From Phytophthora colocasiae (Eukaryota; Oomycota; Peronosporomycetes; Peronosporales; Peronosporaceae): DNA of 64,000 bases. A model generated the notes under the pieces. That model saw only the letters and a list, made by a program, of their open reading frames with translations, did not search any database and had not been told where the DNA came from. The stretch lies in the NCBI GenBank assembly GCA_018806915.1, contig JAGKQI010000004.1, forward strand, positions 143,059 through 207,058. Reading direction: 5' to 3'. Below, in pieces: positions 10,652-21,006 of the stretch. The first letter of the stretch is position 1. Every line of letters starts with the position of its first letter. Both the position numbers and the translations under genes were made by a program.

Positions 10652-11063
10652 TGCAGCGGGGCTGCGTAGGTGTGCACGGCACAGAGGAAGTTGGGTTGAC
10701 TCGTAGAGTCCTGCTTGCAAGGCACTAGCCTTCGGTTCTATACAAGAACCAAGTAGTCCACTAAATACGGGACTCTCACAATCAGTGTCCCTATAATAAA
10801 GGAACTAACACTAATTATGTAAAATGCAAACTGATTTTTATTTATTTTATTGCCCTAATCCTGAATGTAACGGATTTAGTATCTAACATACTAAATCCTA
10901 ATCAAATGTAATGTGTGGCTCTGAGCTAACAGCCAGCAACTGGCTACATATGTGACGTGTGAGAAACACTATGTGTTGTACACGGATCTGTGACTTGTGA
11001 CCTGGATGGTGTATACCACACCTATTGTAGCCAAGGCGCGCAGCGCCGTGTAACCCCGTTACA
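10652..11063 (-). repeat. 3' LTR of element B (412 bp)
   Basis: It begins TGCAGCGGGG and ends CCCCGTTACA on the plus strand, and appears identical to 18106-18517. In sense orientation it starts TGTAACGGGGTTACA, a terminal hairpin shared with the D LTRs. An initiator-like match (GCATTTTACATAATT in sense) is at 10813-10827. Confidence 0.96.
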
Positions 11064-11078
11064 CCCTCCCCCACCAAA
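11064..11078 (-). promoter_or_regulatory. Polypurine tract of element B
   Basis: Sense orientation reads GGTTTGGTGGGGGAGGG directly before the 3' LTR. This is the plus-strand primer site and confirms the minus orientation. Confidence 0.85.
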
Positions 11079-12986
11079 CCGTGGATACGGAGTATCTACA
11101 ACTGTAGACATAACTGCCTTGTCAAGGCCTGTCACCGGCAACTTTCCGATAAAAGAAATCTCTCAACGAGAGTGCGCGGGTGCGCTGGCTCAACGAGCAC
11201 ATTCTCCAATTCTCCCCAGCGAGCCAACCGCTCCTGAGGTGTCCAGTGACCAGGCGTCTACGCCCCAGCGCCTCAGCGCTTTCCGGTCTCGAGCCCTCGG
11301 CTCCTCTCTCACGCTCTCCGATTCGGAGTATTTCGCGGCGTCTCGCCTTCGCTACGGAGCGATGTTCAAGGCCAGCCCGACGTCAAGTGGTAGCGGTGGC
11401 TCACCCTTCGAGTACACGACAGCGTCGCCGACGCGCGACCCACGTCGCTCTCCTACAGAGGAAGGCGAGGTCGAAGTGGACTACGAGGAGTCCGGAACAG
11501 GGCGATGCCCATGCGTCTCCTGCTCCTGCGAGCCCTCGGACGACCCGATCTGAGCTGCGCTCTCCACGCGATCCGCGTCGGTACTCAATTCCTCGGCAGC
11601 TGCGGCAGCCCAATCCATTCCCGGAGGGACCTTTGTAGCCTCGTGCGCAACGCACCACCGCTTCCTGCTCGCGATGAGCCAGAGTCACTCAAGGGAGTCG
11701 AAGACGCGATCACCAACCCTCTGGATGAGGCACAGGAGGCTTCCCTGAGCGGTGCTCCAGAGTCACGTCGACCGGTCCAACGGGACATCGTGGGGACTTC
11801 GTCGCGGCGCGACTACGGCTTCGAGCCTCGCGACCCTGCCGAGCAGGTGAAGCAGTTGATGGCGCAGCCAAACCTGCATGGTTACGCCATAGGCAATCCT
11901 CCACGTACGGTGGCTGAGACTCAGCAGCGACAGGGGCTCCATGAGCGTTTCCTGACCCCGCAGGTGTGCACACTCGCCGAGTATCGGCAACGCTTAGATA
12001 AGCAACGGCGACGGGAGTCTGTGCCTCAGATGAGGACTTATCCACTCCTGCTCCAAACCGGAGAGACCACCCGGGACTACATGGTCCATGTGGCCACCTG
12101 GGTCGAGGCTTCACGGAAGCTCGCGTCGTTTGACCGGCTCATGGAGAGCTGCGCCGAGGTGGACGTCCGCCTCGCCCGAGGTCTACTCTTCCAGTACGCG
12201 AAGATACGCGTGCGGCCCCGCCGCTTTCCTCGTCACACGACGGCAGTGGCTCCCCCCTCTCAGGCCACTCATCCCTGCTTCGCAGGATGCTCCTTCAGTC
12301 TCCGAGGGAGACTCGCTGGCTGTGCCAGCCACGGACCAGAGCCTGAGCTCGGCTGCTAGTCCGTCAGCTTCTCACACTAGTGGTGAGAAGCGGGTGTCGA
12401 CCGAGTGGTCGACCTCGAGCCCTTCGGGCGCCCCCGATCTTCGCGATCAAAAGCGTCCACGACGTCAGGGCAGTCCTGCCTCAGGGACCCTTCAAACTCC
12501 CACGAGTTTTGGGAATGAGGATATCCACGCCACTTCACCAGATACTGGTTTTGACTACGGTGGCGACGCCGCGCCATCAGGCGCTCCACGTAGTCCCCTG
12601 CTCATCGAGCAACGGCGGAGGAGGCCGATTCGCTGCGGAACGCCGTACTCGATGAGTGTGACGAGCGCTATTTGTCGCATCGCGCCTGGTACCAACTCGA
12701 TCACTCGATCGGTACTCTCCGGAGTCAGATTCAGTCCCTTCAAGGGAACGTCGAGAGTGTTTGGCATTCGCATGCCCGTCTCGCTCATGACATGGAGGAG
12801 ATTGAAAGCCGGATGGCTTGGCTCGAAGGTCCTCAGTCCCTGACTGCTCGCCTGCACCAGCAGGAGCTTCAGCTCGCTGAGTTGCGAGGTCAGGTGACGT
12901 TGCTGCTGCAGATGACGCAGCCTGGGCACGTGTCGTCGGTGCCAGCGCCTCCGCGCTCACCCCCGCGGGGTCCCGATATGGCTTAA
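11079..12986 (+). pseudogene. Antisense gene region of element B (broken), ending in a coiled coil
   Basis: On the strand opposite pol, between the 3' LTR and the pol C-terminus, three successive open stretches change frame: up to 11553 (Ser/Pro-rich, then acidic VEVDYEESG), 11505-12359 (contains a charged segment with QVKQLMAQPNLHGYAIGNPP), and about 12596-12986. The last stretch is a regular coiled coil (IESRMAWLEG ... QQELQLAELRGQVTLLLQ) and lies antisense to the pol linker and chromodomain region. No good start codon was found near the LTR. The layout parallels A, C and D, where an antisense gene occupies the same place. It is probably a decayed gene; family unknown. Confidence 0.5.
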
Positions 12987-13353
12987 GCAAGCCGACGTAG
13001 AACACCGGGTGTGTTCGCATCCGCTTTGGCAAGTCAAGCGTGTATGCCAGGCCCTTCTTGGCCACGACCGTAAATGGTCCGATGAAACGCGGACGCAATT
13101 TCGTCTTAAAGACATTTGACACTGCATGTGTAGGTAGGTTCTTAGCGTTTAATAAAACCTGGTCACCGACCTTAAATTCCCATACATTGCTTCTACCTTT
13201 TGTATCCGCTTGTTCCTTCTGAACGTCTTGGCTTTCAGCCATCGCGTCACGTACACGGCGTAAGACGCTCAATCTCACCGAGAGGAAGTCATTGACTTGT
13301 TTACGCACAGCAGAAGGGCTGATATCCAGCAAGCTCGAGTCGAGCGACGGCAC
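12377..13353 (-). pseudogene. B pol, integrase C-terminus, linker and chromodomain
   Basis: The integrase tail (WEFKVGDQVLLNAKNLP, RPRFIGPFTVV, HPVFYVGLLKPY) is followed by a long Ala/Ser/Arg-rich linker and, after a stop at 12577, a chromodomain (12377-12589) with QYLVKWRGYPHSQNSWE. The linker is the antisense of the coiled-coil frame on the plus strand. The stop between linker and chromodomain breaks the gene in this copy. Confidence 0.85.
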
Positions 13354-13377
13354 AGCCTCTCCCCACCAAGCCCAAGG

Positions 13378-13700
13378 CTACCGCGTGGCGGAGTGAGCGG
13401 AACGCGCGGAGTGCGCAAGGCCGTTCACGTAGAACGGGGTGAAGCCTGTCGAGGCATGCACCGCATTGTTCATGGAGAACTCAACGAGAGGGAGCATAGC
13501 GCTCCAACGCTTCGGCGTTTCAGCGCATACGCTGCGGAGGATGTCCTCCAGAACGCGGTTCACGCGTTCGGTCTGACCGTCGGTCTGCGGATGGTCCGCC
13601 GTGGACATGTCCAGTCGAGTGCCCAGCACCTTGAAGACGGACGTCCAGAAGTGACCCGTGAAACGGGGATCTCGATCCGAGACAATGGTCTCCAGGCAGC
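13378..13700 (-). pseudogene. B pol, distal half of integrase core
   Basis: This frame carries IVSDRDPRFTGHFW (second catalytic Asp), DHPQTDGQTERVNR (catalytic Glu) and the helix with FSMNNAVHASTG. It is displaced from the upstream integrase half by a frameshift near 13700. Confidence 0.88.
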
Positions 13701-16019
13701 CCATGCTGGCGGAAGACCCGATCGATGAAGATCGTCGCTGTACCAGCACCATCGACGGTGTCCGGCACAGCCCGCTAGATGAGCCATCTTGCTCAGACGG
13801 TCAACAAAGACCACCACGCCCGTGTTGCCTGCCGAGTCCTTCGGCAGGCCAAACACAAAGTCCATACTTATGGACTGCCAACACCCAGAGGGTACAGGTA
13901 AGCTCGCCAAAGGCGCAGCCGCATGCGGCGAGGGTTTAACCCGCTGACACGTCTCGCACGTGCGCACATATGTGCTGACCCACTTGTACATCTTCGGCCA
14001 CCAGTACATGGAGCTCACCGAGCCGTAGGTCTTCTCGCGACCGAGGTGGCCGCCTGTGGGTGTGTCGTGAGCCTCATAGAGGATACGGTACTTCAGATCC
14101 TCATCGTGAGGAACTACCACTCGTGGTGGGTCATCCTGACCCGTGCTGTAGTACAGCAGACCGCCTTCCAGGCTGTAGCGTTGGAGTCTCGCCTTTAGGC
14201 GTCGTGACAGAGTCACCTTTGAGTCTTTAAACTCATCGCTCCCCAGAGCTTGGAGCAACGCGACACAAGAGTCGTCCTGAGCGTACGCTGCTCGAACCAT
14301 GTCCGTCACGGACGACGTCACCGAGGTGACATGAGATAACTCATAGTCCGGGCGACGTGATAACGCGTCAGCGAGGACGTTCTGCCTGCCAGGCTTGTAC
14401 TTCACCTCGAAGTTATACTCCGCAAAGAAGGAGAGCCATCGGGCCATCCTCTGCGAGAGGTGAGGCGACTGCGTCGCTGTGCGTAGTGACGCATGATCCG
14501 TGTAGATCACAAACGGCTTGGAGCCGAGCAGGTGAACCCTGAATTTGACGAGAGCGTACTTCATCGCAAGTAGCTCCTTGTCATGAACTGGATAGTTCTT
14601 CTCAGCAGCCTTGAGCTGTCGCGACTCAAACGCAATGACGCGTTCGCGCCCTTCGGCGTCCGCTTGTAGCAAAGCACTGCCGATGGCAAAGTCCGAGGCG
14701 TCACAGACGACAATAAACGGACGAGCGGGGTCTGGCAGCGCCAGTATCGGTGCCTGAAGCAGGCTATCCTTGATACAAGTGAACGCATTCTCGTGCTCGG
14801 CACGCCATACCCACTCGGCATCCTTCCTAAGGAGATCCGTCAGTGGCCGAGCCAACTCAGCGTAGTTCTCGCTGTACTTGTGCAAGTAGTTGGCCAAACC
14901 CAGCCACTTACGCAAGTCCTTCTGGTTCAAGGGAACCGGCCAATCCACAATGGCCTTGACCTTTGCTGGATCAGCACGAAGGCCATGCTTCCCAATGAAG
15001 CACCCTAGGAAGGGGATTTCTTCCGCGCCAAAGACGCACTTGTCTGCGTTGGCGTACAGCTTGTTCGTGCGCATGCACTCGAGCACAGCTCTCACGTGTT
15101 CCACGTGCACCTCAACGTCAGTCTTGCCGTGTTCGGCCTGACTGTGGACGAACACGTCGTCAAAGTACGTTTGTGCGAATGCCCGTAGGGGCCTGAACAG
15201 CTGCGTCACTAGACGATTGAACGTTGCAGGCGCATTCGAGAGCCCTTGTGGCATGACGAGCCACTCCCAGAGCATACCGCTCAGGGTGCTCACCGCTGTA
15301 AGCGGAATATCACTGGCTCGCATGAGCAGCTGATAGTACCCATCGACTAAGTCGAGTGCACTGTACATGGTGCAACCCACCATGTTGTTCTGAAGAACAT
15401 CCTTCCTAGGAATCGGCGTCTGCGCCGGAATCGTGGCAGTGTTGAGCTTGTTAAAAGCGTGAACGATACGCCACTTGCCATTCGGCTTTCTGACACAGAA
15501 CGTTGGCGCGGAATGCGGAGACTTGCTCTCGCGCACGAGACCCGCCGCGTGCTTCGCACGGAAGAAGGCGTCAATGACGTCGCATTGCTCTTTAGGAAGA
15601 GGCCACTGTCGGGTCACGCAGTACTTAGTTCCGGGAACTAAGTCGATCTCATGACGAACGCCTCGGTCGGGAGGCAGGCCACTCGGTGGTTCCTTCGAGA
15701 CAACGTCTCCATATTCCTTCAGCAAGGAGTGGAAGGGATCCGAGGGATTCTTGAGGATCTCCGATCCACTCCTGGCGTTCAACGCCTTCTTGACTTCGGC
15801 CAAGACGGACTCGTCAACGAGGGACGACGAGTTTAACTCCTCCTCAGGTCGAACGATGACCACCTCGGCGAATTCGCCAGCCTTCAAGGCATCGCCAAAG
15901 TCGGCGAAGGACATCTCTTCTAGCTCAAGGAGCTTGTCAACACTTGGCAAGTCGTCCAGCAGGACACTGCCTTCGGCACTACCGCCCACTCCATCAACCA
16001 GAGTGTATAGCTGCCCCAC
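13560..16019 (-). pseudogene. B pol, RT, RNase H and proximal integrase
   Basis: An 819-aa frame. Reverse transcriptase: RQWPLPKEQCDVID, SPHSAPTFCVRKPNG, WRIVHAFNKLN, ALDLVDGYYQLLM (first Asp), WLVMPQGLSNAPATFNR, and YFDDVFVHS as the catalytic box. RNase H keeps CDASDFAIG and YTDHASLR, so its active site is intact, unlike family A. Integrase follows with HDTPTGGHLGREK ... CETCQRVKPS (HHCC) and ISMDFVFGLPKDS (first catalytic Asp), VVFVDRLSKM, before the frame is lost. The YFDD/chromodomain architecture is shared with family D and is typical of oomycete gypsy elements. Confidence 0.93.
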
Positions 16020-16089
16020 AGCCCTCCGGTGCGTCGGCGCTTGACGTCACGGATGACTCAGACGCAGAGCGTCTCGCCCGAAGGGCCTT

Positions 16090-16420
16090 ACGACGTCTTC
16101 GCCTGGCCGAAGATCGTCTACTCGACGGAGTACGTGCCGTCGCACAAGTTTCGGCCTCTTCTCGGCCCAGTGTCAGGGACACTCAGCGATCCACTCGGTC
16201 GACGACCGATGCCGCTCAGCGGAGTACGTGCCGCTGCACAATCAATGACCGTAACAGGTCCAGTGTCAGAGACACTCAGCGATCGACTTGGTCCACGACC
16301 AGTATCACTCGACGGAGTACGTGCCGCCCCACAGTTCACGGCCTGGTAAGGCCCGATGCCCATCGGCATCCAGTGACGGTCCATGACCGGCGTCACTCGG
16401 GTTACGTGAGCTTTGCCCAC
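16090..16420. repeat. Imperfect tandem repeats in the B protease-RT linker
   Basis: Units of about 90 bp contain GGAGTACGTGCCG and a TCAGWGACACTCAGCGATC block and recur three to four times. In B2 (58100-58320) the same units encode repeated segments such as AARTPLSDIG and SLSVSDTGP. Family D has different repeats at the same position in pol. Confidence 0.7.
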
Positions 16421-16621
16421 ACGTTGACTCACTGCCAACCAGCGCTATGCGCTCAACAGGGCTGCGATCCTCGCACTCGGTGCTGTCCACTAACTCGGAC
16501 ACACCGACTTCCAGCATCATTGCCGACTCGGCTCAATGCTCGCGCCAATAGCGCTTCTGCTTCCTAGCAGAGGTGGGTTCATGACTCGCCAAAGCTCCAC
16601 TAGGAGAGAAGTGCGTAGCAC

Positions 16622-17140
16622 CTAAGGTCTTCGACCTCCAGTCGATCCATGGCTCGTGGCGCTCCAGCCACGCCATACCAAGGATGAGGTCGTACCTCGA
16701 ATCCAGGTCAAGACCAAGCAGCGTTCCACGCTGTCGAAGTCAGGAACTTCAGCCGTAGGTCCATGGGACCTTGGCTGCCGTGACACGGACGCCCGTCGCT
16801 GAACGGACAGTGACAGTGTCACCTCTTCGCGCTCAAGCGCCTCAGCATATTGCTGACTACCCTCAACGGTGGAGCGTCTGACGTAGTTGCCAGACGCTCC
16901 TGAATCGATCAACACGATCCACGGCTTCTCGAAGCCCTTCACGTCCACATGGACGACCAGCAAGCCCTGCTTGCTCACACGTTCCGTGTTCAAGAGCACG
17001 GAGCTCTTCGGGGCTGAGCCCCAGTGCCTCTCACGCACTGCAGAACTCAGTTCTTCCCCAGTAGACCGCCCCGCGTCTACTGGGAGCCGTCGTTTCCCTG
17101 GGCAGAGCCCAAAGCGGGACCCGCGACAGGGTTGCGGCCA
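16622..17140 (-). pseudogene. B pol start: -1 frame overlap and aspartic protease
   Basis: Pol is open in the -1 frame relative to gag across the gag stop, and continues as RERHWGSAPKSSVL, then VLIDSGASGNYVRR, the retropepsin-type active site (DSG). The second half shows DFDSVERCLVL but is then frameshifted compared with B2, where DLILGMAWLERH is in frame. The protease would cleave Gag and Gag-Pol in the particle. Entry into this frame needs a -1 shift at 17092-17098. Confidence 0.85.
17058..17098 (-). promoter_or_regulatory. -1 ribosomal frameshift signal at the B gag stop
   Basis: In sense order: slippery heptamer G-GGA-AAC in the gag frame (17098-17092), an 8-nt spacer (17091-17084), then a 9-bp perfect stem CCAGTAGAC/GTCTACTGG around an 8-nt GC-rich loop (17083-17058). 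The gag TAG (17079-17077) lies inside the stem. A -1 slip leads directly into the protease frame. The same signal is conserved in B2 (57397-57437), and the D family has a homologous one. Confidence 0.85.
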
Positions 17141-18048
17141 TTCTGGCCGGCGCGCTCTTTGCGCAGAGGGCAGTTGGGCCTCAGGTGTGTGGGACTACCA
17201 CACGTGTAGCACCGACGAGTGCTCATACGCTGCACCGCAGCTCGTAGCTCGGCTACTTCATCTTCAGCATAGCTGAGGTCCATGGGTTCGGGTCCCCCGG
17301 ACCCTGTGCTATTAGCACCGACCCTCGACAACTTAAAGTTGTGTTCAGCATTCAATGCCACGCTAACAGCGTCCTCGAAGGTGCGAGGATTCTGACGGAA
17401 TGCCTCCGTCCTGGCCACGCCAGCTCTCAGACCTTCCATGAAGATAGTCACAGTGACCACCTCAGGTAGAGGATCGGCAGCCATGCCGGCAATGAGCGTG
17501 CGCAGCTCTTGGACATAGTCCACCAGGTCCTTCTTGCCCTGTCGGCAAGCGAGGAAGCGTGACCGCACGCGATACGCCTGGTTAGGTGGAGCAAATACTT
17601 GCGTAAGTTTGGCCTTAAGCTCACCCCAAGTGGGGAAGGCCATTTCTACCGACGTCCCAGACGTCAAGGCCCATTCTCGTGCTCGACCTTCGAGCTTAGA
17701 GATGGCGAACGCCACGCGTTGGCCTTCCAACTGGAGCATAGCGGCCCCCATGGCCATCTCGACCTCTCGGGTCCACAATAGGAGGTTCTCTCCTTCGTGC
17801 CCGTGAAAGGTCTTCACGCTGAGCGTGACGGGCTTAGCTCTCGGAGCGGGATTAACTCCTTTACATTCCGCTGAATGTGCTCAACGAGAGCGTTCTCGTA
17901 CGAGGCAAATGCCTCCAGGCGCGCGTTGACGGCCTCCGGCCCTTGAGACGCAAGGTGCGCCATACCTTCAGGGCCCAGCAAGGACGTAAGCTTGTTAAGC
18001 GTGTCCCGCTGACTCAGAAGTCAAGTGAGCGTATGCTTCTGGCTCCAT
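17077..18048 (-). pseudogene. B gag (capsid and one zinc knuckle), frameshifted near the N-terminus
   Basis: The first ATG after the PBS is at 18048 (MEPEAYAHLTSE), but the frame is broken near 17995 and again near 17855, where one base is missing compared with B2. From 17817 to 17077 it is open: capsid with [36 protein letters not shown], then zinc knuckle [14 protein letters not shown]. Gag forms the particle and packages RNA. It ends in the TAG embedded in the frameshift hairpin. Confidence 0.87.
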
Positions 18049-18085
18049 TCTCACAGAGAAACAGTCTTCAACTCAGGAGTTGGAT

Positions 18086-18103
18086 TGACTACAAGTGCTA
18101 CCA
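18086..18103 (-). promoter_or_regulatory. Primer binding site of element B
   Basis: Sense: TGGTAGCACTTGTAGTC starts two bases after the 5' LTR. The first eight bases fit a tRNA ending TGCTACCA. The D family has almost the same PBS (TGGTAGCACTTTG). Confidence 0.7.
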
Positions 18104-18105
18104 GA

Positions 18106-18517
18106 TGCAGCGGGGCTGCGTAGGTGTGCACGGCACAGAGGAAGTTGGGTTGACTCGTAGAGTCCTGCTTGCAAGGCACTAGCCTTCGGTTCTATACAAG
18201 AACCAAGTAGTCCACTAAATACGGGACTCTCACAATCAGTGTCCCTATAATAAAGGAACTAACACTAATTATGTAAAATGCAAACTGATTTTTATTTATT
18301 TTATTGCCCTAATCCTGAATGTAACGGATTTAGTATCTAACATACTAAATCCTAATCAAATGTAATGTGTGGCTCTGAGCTAACAGCCAGCAACTGGCTA
18401 CATATGTGACGTGTGAGAAACACTATGTGTTGTACACGGATCTGTGACTTGTGACCTGGATGGTGTATACCACACCTATTGTAGCCAAGGCGCGCAGCGC
18501 CGTGTAACCCCGTTACA
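18106..18517 (-). repeat. 5' LTR of element B (412 bp)
   Basis: The partner of 10652-11063, apparently identical. Both ends are precise (TGCAGCGG on the left, CCGTTACA on the right) next to the AATGC duplication. Confidence 0.96.
18267..18281 (-). promoter_or_regulatory. Oomycete-type initiator match in B 5' LTR
   Basis: Sense sequence GCATTTTACATAATT resembles the oomycete core initiator (CATTYYNCAWTT). It is the likely transcription start region of B; no experimental support. Confidence 0.4.
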
Positions 18518-18522
18518 AATGC

Positions 18523-18749
18523 AACTTACATGTATTACCGCGCAGATCCGAATTCTCCCTATCTTGATCTCTCGATTTCTTGTTCACATATGCATAGATG
18601 CAGTACTCAGAACGCTCGGCTCGTACCGGTTTCCAAACCGGCGAGCGTCCTAGTTTAACATCTTTTCCACCTTCTCGGGAAACAGTCCGGCATGTCGGGT
18701 CGGATCGTACCACTTGCGGATCTGGTTGTAGAATTCTTCCATGGGGCAT
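18523..18749 (-). pseudogene. A pol start, overlapping gag in the -1 frame
   Basis: An open frame overlaps the last 100 bases of gag in the -1 frame, passes the gag stop and runs on (YCIYAYVNKKSRDQDRENS) to the B insertion site. When B is removed it continues in frame with the protease frame at 10646 and below (KIASLPRIDEF). Pol of A is therefore expressed by a -1 shift near 18653-18659. Confidence 0.75.
18610..18659 (-). promoter_or_regulatory. Candidate -1 frameshift signal at the A gag stop
   Basis: Sense order: heptamer G-TTA-AAC in the gag frame (18659-18653), directly followed by the gag TAG (18652-18650), then a compound hairpin. The outer 9-bp stem (one G-U) pairs 18650-18642 with 18618-18610, and the inner palindromic CCGGTTT/AAACCGG lies at 18641-18626. 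The spacer is shorter (2-4 nt) than in B and D. The downstream frame is pol. Confidence 0.65.
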
Positions 18750-18949
18750 TCTCCAGCTTCATGGATCTCCCCACAACCACGGCATGTATATAGACAGCGA
18801 TCCGTTGGGTGGCCCCTCTTTCCGCACTTGTCACAGGTTAGACGTCTCCAGCAGTCCAGATCCGTGTGCTTCCGCGACCCACAATGCGAACAGCGACCTC
18901 TATCGTGATCTGGTTGTCTGCGATCCGTGGTCCGGCCTCGGTCCTGCAC
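18650..18949 (-). pseudogene. A gag C-terminus with three zinc knuckles
   Basis: Three knuckles in tandem: CSHCGSRKHTDLDC, CDKCGKRGHPTDRC and CRGCGEIHEAGEC. These are nucleocapsid RNA-binding motifs. The spacing varies slightly between knuckles. The frame is displaced from the capsid frame by an indel near 18930 and ends at the TAG in the frameshift signal. Confidence 0.9.
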
Positions 18950-20408
18950 GTTCGTGTGCGATCGCGACTGATCCTGTTGGTGGGAGGCGCCCCAGTACCG
19001 ATCGGCTTGTCTTCTGACGCGGCAAGATATATCCTCCGGAGATCGCCTTCAGAATCGGATCCATCCGATCCGGATATTTCTTCTGATTCTGAGCTCGGAT
19101 CTTGAGTTTGGATCGCCCGTACCACCGCTCGGGTGGGAGCTGCCGGGGCACTGGCCGGTGCCTTTGTCTGTACTTCGATCCGAACGCAGATTTACGCTGC
19201 CTGCTTTTCGCCCGTTCCCGGGCACGGAGTACCTCCTCCAGCTCCTCGACGTCACTCCAGTCGGGTAGGGTCAGCCGATCAGCTAACTCCGGATCTCCCA
19301 ATGTCTCTATGTAGTGGTCCACATGTTCTCGGCGGGCCTTAGGGCTCCCGTCCTTGATCTTCAGTCTAGCACGTAAAGCCGCCACGTTGAGCCGGTAGAG
19401 ATAATCGAGAGGGGTTTCTTCCGATCGCTTGCGAGCGTGATAGTATTGCCACGCGACCGACATACCCAACCCACAATATTGGGTCTGGAAACTGTCCAAC
19501 AGATCCGCCCACTTGGTTTCGTCGTTCGACTGAGCTGCCTGTACCAGTTTCTTTGCCGGTCCCACCATCAGATCTGCAAACGTGAGGCATTTCTCTTCTT
19601 CCGTAGCCTGATCGCGTTGGAACGCCGACTTGACTTTACTGATCCAGGCCCGAGCGCGATCTTCGTCCAGATCTTTACCCGCAAAATCTTTCAGATCCGA
19701 GATCGCTGAGATCCGGACCCGCTGTATCATCGACGATCCTCCTTGACCGATCGCCGCGGATGCGATCGTGGCTCGGCTCGACATCTGTCCCCCGGAACTT
19801 GGTATGCCCAGATCGTCCGGATCGTATTCCCATGCATCCGGATCCGAGGCTGTGACGGACTCCATTTCAACATCTAACTCCCCTTTGATCGGCGATCGGG
19901 GTGTCGCGAGATTCCGTTCTTTCAAGAAACGATCCATCGCCATTTGAAAGTAGTCGTCCAACTTGTTGCTCGATCCATGAAAGTAGTCGTCCAACTTGTT
20001 GCTCGATCCAGTGGAATTAGTCGTCGGCGCGGTCTGGTCCGTCCGGATCCGGCGATTTTCTTGCTGATCGGGCATCTTGACCTCCAGCTTCGCAGCCACC
20101 GATCGTGTATCCTGTTTTTTCATACGCGATTTCAGGAACTTGGCGCCGGAGGGCCCTAACAACATGCGTTGCAGCCTTCTCGGGCTATCTGAGTCTGGTT
20201 CCGAGGTCGCTGACGCGTAGCATGACGACCCAGTCTGATAGCCTGGGTCGGGCGTCAGTGGGCGCTCGCCGACCAAGATCTTGAGGGAATCGAATAGATC
20301 CTGGGTCGCAGATTGAATCGCTTGCAGTTCCAAGTCAAATAGAGAGTTCGGGTCGAACTCTCCAGCCACCAAACCAGCTTCTTGGAGCAGATCAAGTAGG
20401 ATCTTCAC
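18900..20408 (-). pseudogene. A gag, capsid region
   Basis: An open frame of 502 residues. The N-terminal third is Ser/Thr/Asp-rich and includes a tandem duplication of GSSNKLDDYF (plus strand about 19944-20010). The retrotransposon-gag capsid domain (about residues 235-400) shows ARAWISKVKSAFQR, DLLDSFQTQYCGLG, SEETPLDYLYRLNVAALRA and DHYIETLGDPELADRL. A frame break near 20400 separates it from the N-terminal gag frame and another near 18930 from the zinc knuckles. Confidence 0.87.
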
Positions 20409-21006
20409 CGCGTTCCAGGCGGTCAGAGCTAGTCCGGGGCTTCGACACTGGTCCGGTGAGGTTACCGATCTGGCGGACTTGTATGATCGTAAGAACAGGA
20501 TCGTTAAGCAAGGTCTCGCTTAGCCTCTTCCTGTAGTAGGCCTGCTCGATCGCGTCCTTGGTGATCGTTGATCCTGGGTTGATCACATCTTCTGGCTCTG
20601 AGTCTGGAGCTTTCAATTTCGTCCGGGTGCTCTTTGATTTTTTCTTGGTCGATCTTGGGGCAACAGTGGACTTGGTGAGCAGATTAGGTTTCAGCTTTGC
20701 TGATTCCTTATCGCTCGTGTGCGGATCTCGATTCTCATCGAGATCCGCAATGGCCCTCGAAGGGGCCTTGGGAGGAATTCGAGGTTTTTCTTCGAGATCT
20801 GGATTGCGATCCAGGTCTGCCTCGTGCCTGTCAGTAGAGATCCTCCCAGAACTCTGCTGATCTGTAGATCTTTCCGTTTTTAGCGGTGCCTCCGTCGATC
20901 CAACATTCGTAGGCACTTCTTCCCCTTGTTCTTCTTTAATCTTGACATCTTCTTGGGACTCACGGTGATATCCGAAGTCACCAGAAGATCCGGGCACGCG
21001 CACCAT
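20392..21006 (-). pseudogene. A gag N-terminus, starting at the PBS
   Basis: 204 residues from an ATG whose A is the first base after the 5' LTR (21006), so the PBS encodes the first residues (MVRVPG). The frame is also open upstream into the LTR to an ATG at 21129. The sequence is Lys/Glu/Ser-rich and low complexity (EDVKIKEEQGEEVP, STKKKSKSTRTKLK). It ends at a stop near 20392 through an apparent one-base insertion before the capsid frame. No family was recognised for this N-terminal part. Confidence 0.7.
20989..21005 (-). promoter_or_regulatory. Primer binding site of element A
   Basis: Sense: TGGTGCGCGTGCCCGGA, one base after the LTR, complementary to a tRNA 3' end GGGCACGCGCACCA. The tRNA identity cannot be named from the window. 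It overlaps the first codons of gag. Confidence 0.75.

Larger units (their letters stand above)
10652..18517 (-). mobile_element. Element B: Ty3/gypsy LTR retrotransposon (7866 bp) inserted in A
   Basis: Two 412-bp LTRs (10652-11063 and 18106-18517) appear identical by eye. A 5-bp target duplication AATGC flanks the element (10647-10651, 18518-18522). It is read on the minus strand: PBS at 18086-18103, gag 18048-17077, protease, a repeat-rich linker, RT/RNase H/integrase, chromodomain, then an antisense open region and the PPT at 11064-11078. It lies at the gag-pol junction of A. Frame breaks in gag, protease, integrase and before the chromodomain are odd for an element with identical LTRs, and suggest mobilisation by proteins supplied from another copy. 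A partial second copy (B2) is at 56554-58608. Confidence 0.95.

Noticed and set aside
16090..16420. Repeats resembling a CRISPR-like array
   Set aside because: Units are imperfect, directly adjacent and lie inside the pol reading frame of B; no conserved repeat-spacer pattern and a eukaryotic context.
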